A stretch of DNA of 64,000 nt from Halotia branconii CENA392 (GCF_029953635.1 NZ_CP124543.1:3761455-3825454), one strand, 5' to 3'; counted from the stretch's first letter, positions 9,869 through 19,246 are shown. Made by a program: numbers and translations. The notes: a model not told the origin generated them from the letters alone.

Positions 9869-10804
9869 TTACTTCGCTACCATCAAATTAACTGGCGCAA
9901 CCCCAGCTAAATCCAAAATTGGTGTAATCAAATCTTCTCGCTTCACCGCCATCATGTGGACACCCTGACATAATTGCCGCGCAATTTGTACTTGCTCCGC
10001 TGCAATTTTCATGCCTTCTGCAAGCGGCTCTTTGGCTTGTGCCAACCTATCAATAATATGTTCGGGGATATTTACACCCGGAACGCACCTATTAATAAAT
10101 TGAGCATTTTTCGCTGACTTCAACAAAAAAATTCCTGCCAAAATTGGTTTTTTATGGGTAGAAGCTATCTTATCCATAAACTTTTCTAGTCTTTCAAAAT
10201 CAGTAATTAATTGACTTTGAAAAAACTGCGCTCCGGCTTCTATTTTGCGTTCAAATCGACTTTGTAAACCTGACCAACTTGCACATTGCGGATCTACGGC
10301 TGCACCTGCAAATAAATCTGTCGCTTCGTCACTCAAAGGTTTTTCGTTACAATCAACGCCTTGATTTAATTTACGAATTAATTGCAGCAATCGCACAGCT
10401 TCTAAGTCAAACACAGCTTTGGCATCGGGATGATCGCCTGCTTTTACTGGGTCGCCAGTCAAAGCTAAAATGTTACGAATACCCAAGGCATGAGCGCCCA
10501 TGAGATCGGCTTGTAAACCAATACGGTTGCGATCGCGGCAAGCCATCTGACAAATTGGTTCAATGCCGTTTTGCAATAAAATTGCTGATGCCACTAATGA
10601 AGACATCCGTAATACAGCGCGGCTACCATCAGTAATGTTGACGGCATGAACCCTCCCCTTAAGGGTCGCCGCCATTTGCAGCATTTGTGCTGGATTTCCT
10701 CCTTTTGGTGGTGCTACCTCGGCGGTAACTAAAAATTCTCCCGCTTGCGTGGCTCTACGGAAATGATTCAAATTGTTATAGCTATAGCTATGGTTATTGT
10801 CCAT
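9869..10804 (-). CDS. metF: Methylenetetrahydrofolate reductase-like protein
   Basis: A 311-residue TIM-barrel protein related to MetF. TAEVAPPKGGNPAQML is the conserved opening, followed by HAVNITDGSRAVLRMSSLVASAIL, CRDRNRIGLQADLMGAHALGI, ILALTGDP, and the late GVHMMAVKREDLI. The family reduces 5,10-methylene-THF to 5-methyl-THF using FAD. This cyanobacterial branch is somewhat divergent, so the exact electron donor is unclear. Its start at 10804 (MDNNHSYSYNN) lies upstream of the conserved part and is not certain. Confidence 0.85.
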   Translation of the reverse strand: MDNNHSYSYNNLNHFRRATQAGEFLVTAEVAPPKGGNPAQMLQMAATLKGRVHAVNITDGSRAVLRMSSLVASAILLQNGIEPICQMACRDRNRIGLQADLMGAHALGIRNILALTGDPVKAGDHPDAKAVFDLEAVRLLQLIRKLNQGVDCNEKPLSDEATDLFAGAAVDPQCASWSGLQSRFERKIEAGAQFFQSQLITDFERLEKFMDKIASTHKKPILAGIFLLKSAKNAQFINRCVPGVNIPEHIIDRLAQAKEPLAEGMKIAAEQVQIARQLCQGVHMMAVKREDLITPILDLAGVAPVNLMVAK

Positions 10805-10877
10805 AACATTGATAATTTAGTTCTCTTCAAGGGTAAAACAAATCACACCTTAAAGAGAAACTATCACCAGAAGAGGC

Positions 10878-10924
10878 AGAGGAGCAGGGAGCAGGGGAGC
10901 AGAGGAGCAGGGGAGCAGGGGAAG
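10878..10924. repeat. GGAGCAG-type tandem repeat
   Basis: Six or so imperfect GGAGCAG(G) units in tandem, an STRR-type repeat. It is followed by GGTAAAG repeats and a C/T-rich inverted counterpart (CCCTTTACC-like) up to about 11030. No gene is visible in the 240-bp gap. Confidence 0.8.
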
Positions 10925-11043
10925 CAACAAGAGGGGGGAAAAGGTTAAAGGGTAAAGGGTAAAGGATGAAGAAACAAACCCTTTAACCCTTCCCCTTTCC
11001 CCCTTACCCCTTCTTTCCCATGCCCCATGCCCTTTTGTTTGAC

Positions 11044-12054
11044 TTACACAGGCAAATAATAGCCCAAAGCAGCTTTTACATCTGCTAAAGTTTGATTAGC
11101 GATCGCTTGAGCTTTTTCTCTACCATCGCGTAGCACAGAATCTAAATAGCCTTTGTCTTCTGTAATTGCTTGATATTTTTCTTGGATTGGTTGTAAAGCT
11201 GCGATCGCACTTTCCATTAATAAGGGCTTAAATTGCCCCCAACCCATATCCTGACACTCAGCGGCTACTTCTTCTTTGCTTTTTCCAGAAAATAGCATAT
11301 ATAGAGTTAACAAATTATTACACTCTGGACGCTCTGGATCGTCGAAGGTCAAACCACGAATCGGATCAGTTTTACAACGTTTAATTTTGTACTGAATTTG
11401 CTCTGGTGAATCTAGTAAATTAATTCGGCTCAAGTCGGAAGGATCAGACTTAGACATTTTGCGTGTCCCGTCTGCCAAACTCATTACCCTGGCTCCTTCC
11501 TTACGAATCAAAGGATCTGGTAACTTCAGTACTGGCTGATCTGGTTTAGCAAATAAATGATTAAATCGCGCGGCAATATCTCGTGTCAATTCCAAGTGTT
11601 GCTTTTGGTCTTCACCCACTGGCACTTTATCAGCTTGATAAAGCAAAATATCAGATGTCATTAACACAGGATAATCTAACAAGCCGACGCTGACATTTTC
11701 TCCCTGTTTGACAGCCTTTTCTTTGAACTGGATCATATCTTCCAACCAGTTCAAGGGTGTAATGCAGTTGAGTAACCAAGTGAGTTCACTGTGAGCAGAA
11801 ACGTGAGATTGTACAAAAATAGTGGAATGCTGTAAATCTAGACCACAAGCTAGATAGAGCGCCGCTAGGGTGTAGGTATCAGATGCCAACTTAGTCGGGT
11901 CATGTGGTGCTGTAATCGCGTGCAAATCAGCAACGAAGAGGTAATTTTCGTATTCGCTTTGACCTTTTACCCAGTTACCAATGGCTCCGAAATAGTTACC
12001 CAAATGCAAATTACCCGTTGGTTGAACTCCAGAAAGAACGCGCTGCTTGCCCAT
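11044..12054 (-). CDS. trpS: Tryptophanyl-tRNA synthetase
   Basis: A class I synthetase of 336 residues from the ATG at 12054 (MGKQRVLSGVQPTG). An in-frame ATG three codons earlier is also possible. The HIGH-type motif is GNLHLGNYFGA (residues 14-24), and the KMSKS loop is intact as RKMSKSDPSD near residue 200. It also has the Trp-pocket VADLHAIT and PVGEDQKQHLELTRDIA. The length is normal for bacterial TrpRS. It charges tRNA-Trp in the cytoplasm. Confidence 0.97.
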   Translation of the reverse strand: MGKQRVLSGVQPTGNLHLGNYFGAIGNWVKGQSEYENYLFVADLHAITAPHDPTKLASDTYTLAALYLACGLDLQHSTIFVQSHVSAHSELTWLLNCITPLNWLEDMIQFKEKAVKQGENVSVGLLDYPVLMTSDILLYQADKVPVGEDQKQHLELTRDIAARFNHLFAKPDQPVLKLPDPLIRKEGARVMSLADGTRKMSKSDPSDLSRINLLDSPEQIQYKIKRCKTDPIRGLTFDDPERPECNNLLTLYMLFSGKSKEEVAAECQDMGWGQFKPLLMESAIAALQPIQEKYQAITEDKGYLDSVLRDGREKAQAIANQTLADVKAALGYYLPV

Positions 12055-12231
12055 AAATTTCACTCTAGTAATCTCAAATCTGCGTTATGTATAGCGATAA
12101 GTCGCTGAGTGCCGACGCAAAACTCATTTAATTTTGACACTTTCTAGGGTAACTCGCTGTTGAGGATGAGATATTTAACGGTATTGCTGATTTATGGGAT
12201 GCATTTTATCTCACGCAGAGGCGCAAAGGCA

Positions 12232-12275
12232 AGGCAGTACGGTCTTGGGGGTTTCCCCCATGAGTGACTGCCGTG
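12232..12275. repeat. Dispersed repeat with GGGGGTTTCCCCC centre
   Basis: A 44-bp unit opens GGCAGTACGGTCTTG, has the centre GGGGGTTTCCCCC, and closes with GACTGCCGTGC. A close copy lies in inverse orientation at 23348-23391. It sits in the 508-bp trpS-cobG gap, upstream of the riboswitch. Confidence 0.8.
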
Positions 12276-12379
12276 CAGAGAGGATAAGGAGTTTTAAGTT
12301 TCAATATCTCAGGAATGAGGATTTAGGCAAAGCCTAAGTGTGTGGCTTTGTTACCGTTAAAAAAAATATCGGATGCAGG

Positions 12380-12515
12380 TCTGACTACTTTCTTATGCTA
12401 AATTACTAAGGCTTGGGGTTGGGAAACTCCGGTGAGATTCCGGGACTGTGCCGCAGCTGTAAAGGTTAGGATTCACTTTTTTCTTTCCGAGTCAGAATGC
12501 CAACTCCAGCAATGT
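12380..12515 (+). promoter_or_regulatory. Cobalamin (adenosylcobalamin) riboswitch
   Basis: The conserved core reads GGGAAACTCCGGTGAGATTC, followed by CGGGACTGTGCCGCAGCTGT. The B12-box-like GAGTCAGAATGCC lies at 12489-12501. These are hallmarks of the cobalamin riboswitch aptamer. It precedes cobG. Between the aptamer and the gene, a hairpin (TCTCTG 12540-12545 / CAGAGA 12553-12558) abuts the ribosome-binding site AAGGAG (12558-12563). No T-run follows, so control is probably at translation initiation: B12 would fold the leader to hide the site. Confidence 0.92.
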
Positions 12516-12557
12516 CTTTATGGCATATTTATTATCTACTCTCTGCGTCGCACAGAG

Positions 12558-12574
12558 AAGGAGTCTGAGTTTTG
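12558..12574 (+). promoter_or_regulatory. RBS and TTG start of cobG
   Basis: AAGGAG at 12558-12563 is spaced 8 nt from the TTG at 12572. No ATG is available nearby in the frame, and the first conserved residues (CPGLFY) follow at once, so TTG is the chosen start. Confidence 0.7.
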
Positions 12575-14077
12575 CTGTCTGGATTAACTCCCTGTCCTGG
12601 GTTATTTTACACCACACCTGCTCAAGATGGTACATTGTCTCGCCTGAGAATACCCGGTGGCATTCTTGATAGTCAACAATGTCGGGCGATCGCAGATATA
12701 GTTGACCAGTATGGCGGTGGTTATGTTGATGTGACGAACCGCGCTAATATCCAAATCCGTGAGATTGATGGCAAGCTCAGTACCGCAGTTTTGAAGTATC
12801 TCCAGGATATGGGGCTAGGTTCTCGCAACACTGCTGTAGACCACATCCGTAATATTATGACCAGTCCTACGGCTGGTATTGATCCTCAAGAGGTGATTGA
12901 TACCCGTCCTTTTGTCCAAAGTTGGAATGATTATATTGAGGCACATCCAGCTTTATCAGGACTGTCTGCCAAATTTAGCGTTTGCTTTGACGGTGGTGGA
13001 ATAGTTCGAGTGAGCGATCGCCTCAATGATATCGCCTTTGTTGCGGTTTTAGTTGATGGTAAAGTTTACTTCCGCCTTCATTTAAGTGTCGGCGTAAAAG
13101 GAAAGCCACCTGTTGCAACGGGAATTTTACTTTCACCTGAGCAATGTTTGCCAGTGTTGGCTGCTTTGGCTAATGTTTATTTAAATCATATTGATACAAA
13201 TAGTAGACGCAAGGCACGTCTGAGGGAAGTAGTTAATGATTTGGGTTGTGAAAGTTATTTACAGGAAGTAGACAAAAGTTTGCCTTTTGCTCTTTTCACC
13301 ACAGAAGATCAGGTAATGGAGGGACAATTCTCCAATCTTTTTGTAGAAAGTTCAGATAACCAGTATCAGCATATCGGCATCCATCCCCAGCGGCAAAAAG
13401 GTTTATTTTATATTGGCGTTGTGTTGCCTCTTGGTCGCTTGGAGAGTAGGCAAATTATGGGTTTAGCGGATTTAGCCCAAAGATATGGTAGTGGTACTTT
13501 GAGGTTAACTCCTTGGCAGAATTTGCTGCTTACTGATATTCCCCAAACAAGGCTTGCTGATGTCCAAAAAGAAATTACATTTTTAGGCTTAGATTACTCA
13601 GCCAACAATATTAAAAGCGGATTAGTTGCCTGTTCTGGTAGCCGGGGTTGTGCTGCTGCTGCTACAGATACTAAAGGTCATGCATTAGCATTAGCCAAGT
13701 ATCTCGAAACTCGCCTGACTTTAGATTGCCCAGTTAATATCCACTTTAGCGGCTGCGAAAAATCTTGCGCCCAACATAGCAAAAGTGATATCACCTTGCT
13801 CGGTGTCAGTAATGGCAAGAGGTCGAGTTATCACATTTATATTGGTAATGGTGACAGCAATCAAAAATTTGGCCGCGAACTCTACCAATATGTCAGCTTT
13901 GATGAATTGCCTGCATTGGTAGAACAAATGTTAAAGGTATATCAAATCAAACGCATAAATGTTAACGAATCATTTGGTGAATTTGCTAACCAATATGCGT
14001 TGGCGCAACTCAAACAGTTCTTCTCACCAAATACGGCATTCCATCAAGAAAGAATCACCGCCTCTCCTCTGGCATAA
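12572..14077 (+). CDS. cobG: Precorrin-3B synthase (CobG-like)
   Basis: A 501-residue member of the nitrite/sulfite reductase superfamily. It has a half-domain (YGGGYVDVTNRANIQIREI), then the siroheme/4Fe-4S region with Cys354 and Cys360 (ACSGSRGC) and Cys395 and Cys399 (FSGCEKSC), then a second reductase repeat. CobG hydroxylates precorrin-3A in the aerobic cobalamin route. The riboswitch in front and cobH-cobI behind support B12 synthesis rather than sulfite reduction. It is shorter than assimilatory sulfite reductases, as expected for CobG. Confidence 0.87.
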   Translation: MLSGLTPCPGLFYTTPAQDGTLSRLRIPGGILDSQQCRAIADIVDQYGGGYVDVTNRANIQIREIDGKLSTAVLKYLQDMGLGSRNTAVDHIRNIMTSPTAGIDPQEVIDTRPFVQSWNDYIEAHPALSGLSAKFSVCFDGGGIVRVSDRLNDIAFVAVLVDGKVYFRLHLSVGVKGKPPVATGILLSPEQCLPVLAALANVYLNHIDTNSRRKARLREVVNDLGCESYLQEVDKSLPFALFTTEDQVMEGQFSNLFVESSDNQYQHIGIHPQRQKGLFYIGVVLPLGRLESRQIMGLADLAQRYGSGTLRLTPWQNLLLTDIPQTRLADVQKEITFLGLDYSANNIKSGLVACSGSRGCAAAATDTKGHALALAKYLETRLTLDCPVNIHFSGCEKSCAQHSKSDITLLGVSNGKRSSYHIYIGNGDSNQKFGRELYQYVSFDELPALVEQMLKVYQIKRINVNESFGEFANQYALAQLKQFFSPNTAFHQERITASPLA

Positions 14078-14147
14078 AAAGCATAGGTAATACCAATTCA
14101 CAAAGATTCTAATACACTTTAAATTCTTTCCCCCTGCCCCAATTCCC

Positions 14148-14774
14148 ATGTCCGATTACATCCGAGATGCTAGTGAAATTTATCGCAATTCCTTTGCCAT
14201 TATCCGGTCGGAAGCTAACTTAGATGTGCTGCCACCAGATGTAGCAAAAGTTGCAGTGCGTCTGATTCATGCCTGTGGAATGACTGATATTGTCACTGAT
14301 TTGGGATATTCATCAACGGCGGTACAAGCGGGACGAGCTGCCCTAGCGGCAGGAGCAGCAATTTTGTGTGACTGTCGCATGGTTGCGGAAGGCGTTACCA
14401 GAAAGCGGTTGTCAGCGAATAATCCAGTAATTTGTACGCTGTATGAGCCAGAAGTCCCAGAAATGGCTAAACGCCTTGGTACTACAAGGTCAGCAGCAGC
14501 TTTGGAATTGTGGCACTCTTATCTAGAAGGAGCAGTTGTGGCTATTGGTAATGCACCCACAGCCCTATTCCGCCTGCTGGAAATGCTTGACGAGGGAGCG
14601 CCTAAACCAGCGCTGATTTTGGGTTTTCCAGTGGGATTTGTGGGTGCAGCCGAATCAAAGGCAGCATTGGCAGCAGATAGCAGAAATGTCCCTTTTATAA
14701 CTTTACATGGTCGGCGTGGTGGCAGTGCGATCGCCGCTGCCGCAGTTAATGCCCTAGCAACGGAGGAGGAATGA
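14148..14774 (+). CDS. cobH: Precorrin-8X methylmutase
   Basis: A 208-residue CobH/CbiC protein that moves the C11 methyl group to C12 to make hydrogenobyrinate or its cobalt form. Family marks are SDYIRDASEIYRNSFAIIRSEA, VRLIHACGMTDIV, ILCDCRMVAEGVTRKRL, PALILGFPVGFVGAAESK and the C-terminal GRRGGSAIAAAAVNAL. The catalytic His lies in RLIHACG. Its stop overlaps the next start (ATGA), so it is translationally coupled to cobI. It lies 70 nt after cobG in the riboswitch-led operon. Confidence 0.94.
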   Translation: MSDYIRDASEIYRNSFAIIRSEANLDVLPPDVAKVAVRLIHACGMTDIVTDLGYSSTAVQAGRAALAAGAAILCDCRMVAEGVTRKRLSANNPVICTLYEPEVPEMAKRLGTTRSAAALELWHSYLEGAVVAIGNAPTALFRLLEMLDEGAPKPALILGFPVGFVGAAESKAALAADSRNVPFITLHGRRGGSAIAAAAVNALATEEE

Positions 14775-15481
14775 TCATGACAGCTAAAGGTCGTCTCTAT
14801 GGAATTGGTGTAGGGCCTGGTGATCCAGAACTATTGACCCTCAAAGCGTTGCGGCTATTACGGGCTGCCCCTGTGGTTGCTTATCAATCGGCAACAGACA
14901 AAGAAAGTATAGCGCGGGCGATCGCTGCACAGTATCTAACTGGCAATCAAATCGAGGTATCATATCACCTCCCCCGTGCTTTAGAGCCTGAGAAAGCTGA
15001 GTCTATTTACGATAAGGAAGTTGAACCAATTGCTCAACATTTAGCTGCTGGGCGAGATGTAGCGGTACTGTGTGAAGGCGACCCGTTTTTCTACGGCTCA
15101 TTTATGTATGTGTTCACGCGCTTATCTGAGCATTACCAAACAGAAGTCGTCCCTGGAGTTTCTTCACTCATGGCTTGTCCTGTGGCATTGGGTGTACCGT
15201 TTACCTATTACAACGATATTTTGACTGTCCTCCCTGCTCCCATGCCAGCAGAACAATTGACTACACAATTGCTGACGACTGATGCAGCGGCCATTATGAA
15301 GCTAGGCCGGCATTTTACCAAAGTGCGGGATGTGTTACATCAATTGGGCTTAGCATCACGGGCGCTCTATATTGAACGGGCGACAACGGCACGGCAACGA
15401 ATTATACCGCTTGATGAAGTTAATCCGGCGGAAGTACCCTATTTTGCAATGATTGTGATCCCAACCAAAAATCGACTGTAA
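14771..15481 (+). CDS. cobI: Precorrin-2 C20-methyltransferase
   Basis: A 236-residue SAM-dependent tetrapyrrole methylase (CobI/CbiL). GRLYGIGVGPGDPELLTLKA is the family's N-terminal loop, followed by VAVLCEGDPFFYGSFMYV, EVVPGVSSLMACP and the C-terminal RTTARQRI-like RATTARQRIIPLDE. The start ATG at 14771 overlaps the cobH stop and is preceded by GGAGGA. It methylates precorrin-2 at C20. It is the last gene of the three-gene cob cluster. Confidence 0.94.
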   Translation: MIMTAKGRLYGIGVGPGDPELLTLKALRLLRAAPVVAYQSATDKESIARAIAAQYLTGNQIEVSYHLPRALEPEKAESIYDKEVEPIAQHLAAGRDVAVLCEGDPFFYGSFMYVFTRLSEHYQTEVVPGVSSLMACPVALGVPFTYYNDILTVLPAPMPAEQLTTQLLTTDAAAIMKLGRHFTKVRDVLHQLGLASRALYIERATTARQRIIPLDEVNPAEVPYFAMIVIPTKNRL

Positions 15482-15608
15482 TAAATACATTTATCGGGCA
15501 AGTGGGCATGGGACAGTGATACAAAAATGTCCTGATACGGCGCTAAAGGTTAGAAGAATTTATACAGACAAATAATTCTTTGTGTAAGTACCAGGAGCTA
15601 CTGCAATC

Positions 15609-16700
15609 ATGGCTATGACATCCGTTTATGTATTAAAAATTGCTGAAAATCATACTATTGAAATTGCTCAAGATGAATTGCGATCGCTATTAGGTGAAAT
15701 TGAAGCTGAATTACATCGTAGTCAAGTTTATCGTCGTGCTGTTGCTAGTTTACAAAAATTACTAGGTTCTTCAAACGAACATGCCAAGACTTTATTTAAA
15801 GCTGTAGGTAGAGAAGCCATTGGTTTAGCATTTCAGCAGTTTGCCCAAAAACATCCACACGTTACAGATACTGATCCACCTACGGATACTGCTGCCGTTT
15901 TATCAAATGTTGAACAAGAAAATGTTACTGACTTATCAGCTTGTATAGCTAATGTTAAATTAAATTCTCAAAATACTAGTACAAATACTAATGAAGAAAA
16001 TTTAATGTCGGCATCTACAATGGTAGCAAATACAACTATCAATTTTATGAAAAAATCAGAAAGCAACCTTCCAGTAGCAATACTGATGAAGTGGCTAAAA
16101 CCAAATAAACAACCTTCAAAAACTGAAATAGTCAATCAAGCTGCTGAACAACGCTTGGAACAATTACGTCAAATCGGTCAGCAATTAAAACAAGCTCGTG
16201 AAGCTCAAGGTCTTTCTTTAAGACAACTTAATATTTATACTCATATCGCTATCCATCAAATGGAAGCGTTAGAAAATGGCAATTTTGAGTTATTGCCAGA
16301 AGATATTTTGGTACGTGGTTTTATTCGCCTAATGGGCAATGCTTTAGGACTAAACGGCACAATTTTAGCTACCTCTTTACCTGCAACTGAGACAGCGAAA
16401 TCGGTTATACCTTCTTTGTCTGGTTCTAAAAATATGCCTGGAGGATTGGGAATAGCAATCAGCCCCACACATTTATATATAGGTTATACAGCTCTTGTTG
16501 CTGGGGCTGTGGGAGGATTATCTTTAATTTCTCAGCAAGTAAATCCTGACAAAGGACTGAATCCAAATATCATCGTTATTCCCCCGTCATCTATTTCTCA
16601 ATCACCTCAAAATACTGAACCGACTGTTAAACCAGGACTAAAGGCTAATACTACTGGTATCACTGTTGGTTCAGATATTGCTCCACCAGAGGCATTTTAA
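15609..16700 (+). CDS. RodZ-like helix-turn-helix membrane protein
   Basis: A 363-residue protein. An N-terminal helical region (1-80, DELRSLLGEIEAELHRSQVY) and a Thr/Asn-rich linker precede a RodZ/HTH_25 domain at about residues 185-250. Its marks are LRQIGQQLKQAREAQGLSLR, QLNIYTHIAIHQMEALENG and LPEDILVRGFIRLMG. A hydrophobic span at about residues 290-312 (YIGYTALVAGAVGGLSL) is probably one membrane helix, with a Pro/Ser-rich tail outside. RodZ proteins link MreB to the envelope, but in filamentous cyanobacteria the role of this paralog type is not established. AGGAG lies about 11 nt before the ATG. Confidence 0.72.
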   Translation: MAMTSVYVLKIAENHTIEIAQDELRSLLGEIEAELHRSQVYRRAVASLQKLLGSSNEHAKTLFKAVGREAIGLAFQQFAQKHPHVTDTDPPTDTAAVLSNVEQENVTDLSACIANVKLNSQNTSTNTNEENLMSASTMVANTTINFMKKSESNLPVAILMKWLKPNKQPSKTEIVNQAAEQRLEQLRQIGQQLKQAREAQGLSLRQLNIYTHIAIHQMEALENGNFELLPEDILVRGFIRLMGNALGLNGTILATSLPATETAKSVIPSLSGSKNMPGGLGIAISPTHLYIGYTALVAGAVGGLSLISQQVNPDKGLNPNIIVIPPSSISQSPQNTEPTVKPGLKANTTGITVGSDIAPPEAF

Positions 16701-16808
16701 GGGACTTCCAGCTAAAAAAATATCCCATCACTATTTAGGCAGGGGAGCAGGGAGCAAAGAGAAATATATTATCTGAGTAAATTGGATAATTTATTTTCTG
16801 GAAGTCCC
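16701..16808. mobile_element. MITE-like element with GGGACTTCCAG inverted ends
   Basis: The ends GGGACTTCCAG (16701-16711) and CTGGAAGTCCC (16798-16808) are perfect 11-bp inverted repeats. The similarity extends to about 25 bp per side (AAATATCC / GGATAATTT). The 108-bp body contains one GGAGCAG STRR motif and no ORF. TAA flanks both sides and could be a target duplication. The right half recurs near 33236-33286. Confidence 0.65.
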
Positions 16809-16826
16809 TAAAGCAATTTCCTTTTT

Positions 16827-17507
16827 TTATGAATTGATCGCACTTAAATCGGACTCAATCAATGAGTTCAACAATGTCCACAACTGCAAATCGGTAAAGT
16901 CTGGAATTGCCATAAATGCGCCAATTTCTCGCAAAATCTGGGGATCATAAGTAGAGGCAATACCAATAGTACGAATGTTAGCAGCGATCGCAGCCCGAAT
17001 GCCAGAGGGAGAGTCTTCTAATGCGATCGCTTCTTCTGCTTTGATTTCCAATTTTTCTAAGGCGACTTGATAAGGAGTGGGATCAGGTTTACCTGCTAGA
17101 CAATCTTCTGCTAAAACAACTGTGTGGAAAGCTGCTTGGATTCCTAGAACCTTTAGCATAAATTCTGCATTTAATCTAGGTGCATTAGTTACTAAAGCGC
17201 GTTTGAGTTGATGTGCATCTGTCCAGGCTATTAATTCGGCAAAACCACTTAGTGGTTTCAGTTCCCCAGCCTTATAGCGAAACAGCGCTTCTTTTTCATC
17301 TGCAAATCGTTGACCTGCTGCTAGTGATAACTGCGGCAATATATCTTTGACAATTTCTGGGTTTAAGCGACCACTAATCCTAGATTTATAAAATATCTCA
17401 TCAATTTCGATGTCATAACTCAACAAAGTTTGTTTCCAAGCTTGGTAGTGTATAGGATCAGTGTTAACAATAGTGCCGTCCAAATCAAAGAGAATTGCAG
17501 TTAGCAT
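16827..17507 (-). CDS. HAD-superfamily phosphatase/beta-phosphoglucomutase-like
   Basis: A 226-residue haloacid-dehalogenase protein. Motif I is ILFDLDGTIVNTDP (nucleophile Asp8, acid Asp10), motif II is VTNAP, and motif III/IV is GKPDPTPYQVALEKL with ALEDSPSGIRAAIAA. A helical cap follows motif I (subclass C1). This arrangement is seen in beta-phosphoglucomutase, phosphoglycolate phosphatase and sugar-phosphate phosphatases. The substrate is undetermined. It is transcribed leftward and monocistronic in appearance. Confidence 0.85.
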   Translation of the reverse strand: MLTAILFDLDGTIVNTDPIHYQAWKQTLLSYDIEIDEIFYKSRISGRLNPEIVKDILPQLSLAAGQRFADEKEALFRYKAGELKPLSGFAELIAWTDAHQLKRALVTNAPRLNAEFMLKVLGIQAAFHTVVLAEDCLAGKPDPTPYQVALEKLEIKAEEAIALEDSPSGIRAAIAANIRTIGIASTYDPQILREIGAFMAIPDFTDLQLWTLLNSLIESDLSAINS

Positions 17508-17725
17508 GATTTGTTGGTAAAGTTATGAATAATTATTAAGTTAATTTACACAGTCTACATTGTTTTTTTATCCTTAGTCATTGTTCTTTTGTGAACATGA
17601 GATAAAAAACCACACAGCAGAAATCAGCTCAACCCTGAAATCTATTCTGCAACGCCAAACAAAGTTGGGAATTATTATTCGCAACTGAACTTATACTGGA
17701 GTGCTTTACCCAACAATACTCAGTC

Positions 17726-19144
17726 ATGAATTCTGTTCCCCTTGAAACAGCTGCATCTCTAACTCTAGAAATTCCCCAGACTGTTACACCACAAATTACA
17801 CTTCCTCCAATCTCAACACTCAGTCCTCGAATTTCTAAGAATGCTATTCGCACCAGTTTAAAAGCTTCCACTACAGATGCCGTTCTAGCAACGGTTTTTT
17901 CTATAACGACTGGCGGAATCCTACTGAGTAATTTTCTAGTGGAATTAGATGCTAGTCCAGTGGTATTTGGGATGCTATCTTCTATCCCCATGCTGGTGAA
18001 TCTTATTCAACCCTTCGGTGCTTACCTATCAGAACGTACCACCAGTCGCCTGCGGTATTCTCTTTGGATTCATGGAATTTCTCGGCTACTATGGCTAATT
18101 TTAGTTGTGGGCATTGCTATCTTCAATTGGGGAGGTTTAAATTCCCACCAGTTAGTAGTATTGACACTTTTGATTGTCTTATTTAGCCATCTTGTGGGAG
18201 GACTAGGAAGCGCATCGTGGTTAAGTTGGCTAGCAATGATAGTTCCTCGACGACTACGAGGTAGGTATTTTGGCTTACGCAATAGCGCTGCCAGTATGAC
18301 TAATTTGCTGTGTGTCCCTTTGGCAGGTCTAACCATATCACATTGGTATGGCGGGAGTTTACAAGGTTATGGGGTGGTACTGCTAGTAGGTACTGTGTTG
18401 GGGATAGTGGGCTTGGGATGTCAATGCTTGAAAGCGGATGTGAATCCACAACTACAAAATATCGTTTTCCAGCCTCCTCAAAACTCAACAAGTGCAGCTG
18501 ATGAAAATGAGCAAATTTGTATACCTAAGATTACTCCACCACAAAATGATTTTGTCAGCAGCATCTGGAAAAACTCTAACTTTTTGATGTTTTTGCTTTA
18601 TTTCAGTTTTTGGATGCTGGCTATTAATCTCAGCGCTCCTTTTTTTAACTTCTACATGTTAGAAACACTACATTTAGATGTAAGTTTGGTAACAATTTAT
18701 AGTAGTTTGCAAGCGGGAGCAAATTTGCTCATGCTTGTTTTGTGGGGCAAATTAGCAGATAAAATCGGCAATCGTCTAATTTTAATCTCGGTGGGGATTT
18801 TAGTGGCAGTGATACCACTATTTTGGCTAGGAATAAATACTGACAGCTTTGATTTATGGTTATGGTTGCCGCTATTACATATTTTGATTGGAGGGACTGG
18901 GGCAGCAGTTGACTTATGTAATAACAATATGCAATTAGATATTACACCAATTAGAAATCAGTCTATTTATTTTGCGATCGCAGCTGCCGTCGCTGGTGTC
19001 AGCGGTGCTTTAGGTACAACCATCGGCAGTTTAATTGCCCAATTTACGGGATCTGGAGGATTACTAGGATTGTTTGCTTTATCTAGTCTGTTGCGATTAG
19101 TAGCACTCACCCCACTAATGTTTGTAAAAGAACCAGGACGATAA
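17726..19144 (+). CDS. MFS transporter
   Basis: A 472-residue integral membrane protein with about 11-12 hydrophobic segments starting near residue 60. The cytoplasmic loop GKLADKIGNRLILIS matches the MFS motif A in the second half, and RRLRGRYFGLRNSAASM is the first-half equivalent. The first 50 residues are polar. Substrate unknown. The MFS_1-type permeases with this RGRYFGLRNS loop are widespread in cyanobacteria and uncharacterised. Confidence 0.8.
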   Translation: MNSVPLETAASLTLEIPQTVTPQITLPPISTLSPRISKNAIRTSLKASTTDAVLATVFSITTGGILLSNFLVELDASPVVFGMLSSIPMLVNLIQPFGAYLSERTTSRLRYSLWIHGISRLLWLILVVGIAIFNWGGLNSHQLVVLTLLIVLFSHLVGGLGSASWLSWLAMIVPRRLRGRYFGLRNSAASMTNLLCVPLAGLTISHWYGGSLQGYGVVLLVGTVLGIVGLGCQCLKADVNPQLQNIVFQPPQNSTSAADENEQICIPKITPPQNDFVSSIWKNSNFLMFLLYFSFWMLAINLSAPFFNFYMLETLHLDVSLVTIYSSLQAGANLLMLVLWGKLADKIGNRLILISVGILVAVIPLFWLGINTDSFDLWLWLPLLHILIGGTGAAVDLCNNNMQLDITPIRNQSIYFAIAAAVAGVSGALGTTIGSLIAQFTGSGGLLGLFALSSLLRLVALTPLMFVKEPGR

Positions 19145-19149
19145 GAAAG

Positions 19150-19246
19150 CAGAGGAGCAGGGAGAAGAGGACAAGGTGCAGGGGGCAGGGAGCAGGGGAG
19201 AAGAGGACAAGGTGCAGGGGGCAGGGAGCAGGGGAGAAGAGGAAAG
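19150..19246. repeat. 36-bp tandem repeat built from GGAGCAG-type units
   Basis: A 36-bp unit (AGAAGAGGACAAGGTGCAGG then GGGCAGGGAGCAGGGG) occurs twice in tandem with partial flanking copies. It lies just after the MFS gene stop. Recent duplication is likely because the copies are identical. Confidence 0.8.

Noticed and set aside
10878-10924. CRISPR array
   Set aside because: The units are 7-8 bp in direct tandem without spacers, and no cas genes are nearby.
19150-19246. CRISPR-like 36-bp repeat
   Set aside because: The repeats touch each other with no spacer between; it is a simple tandem duplication.
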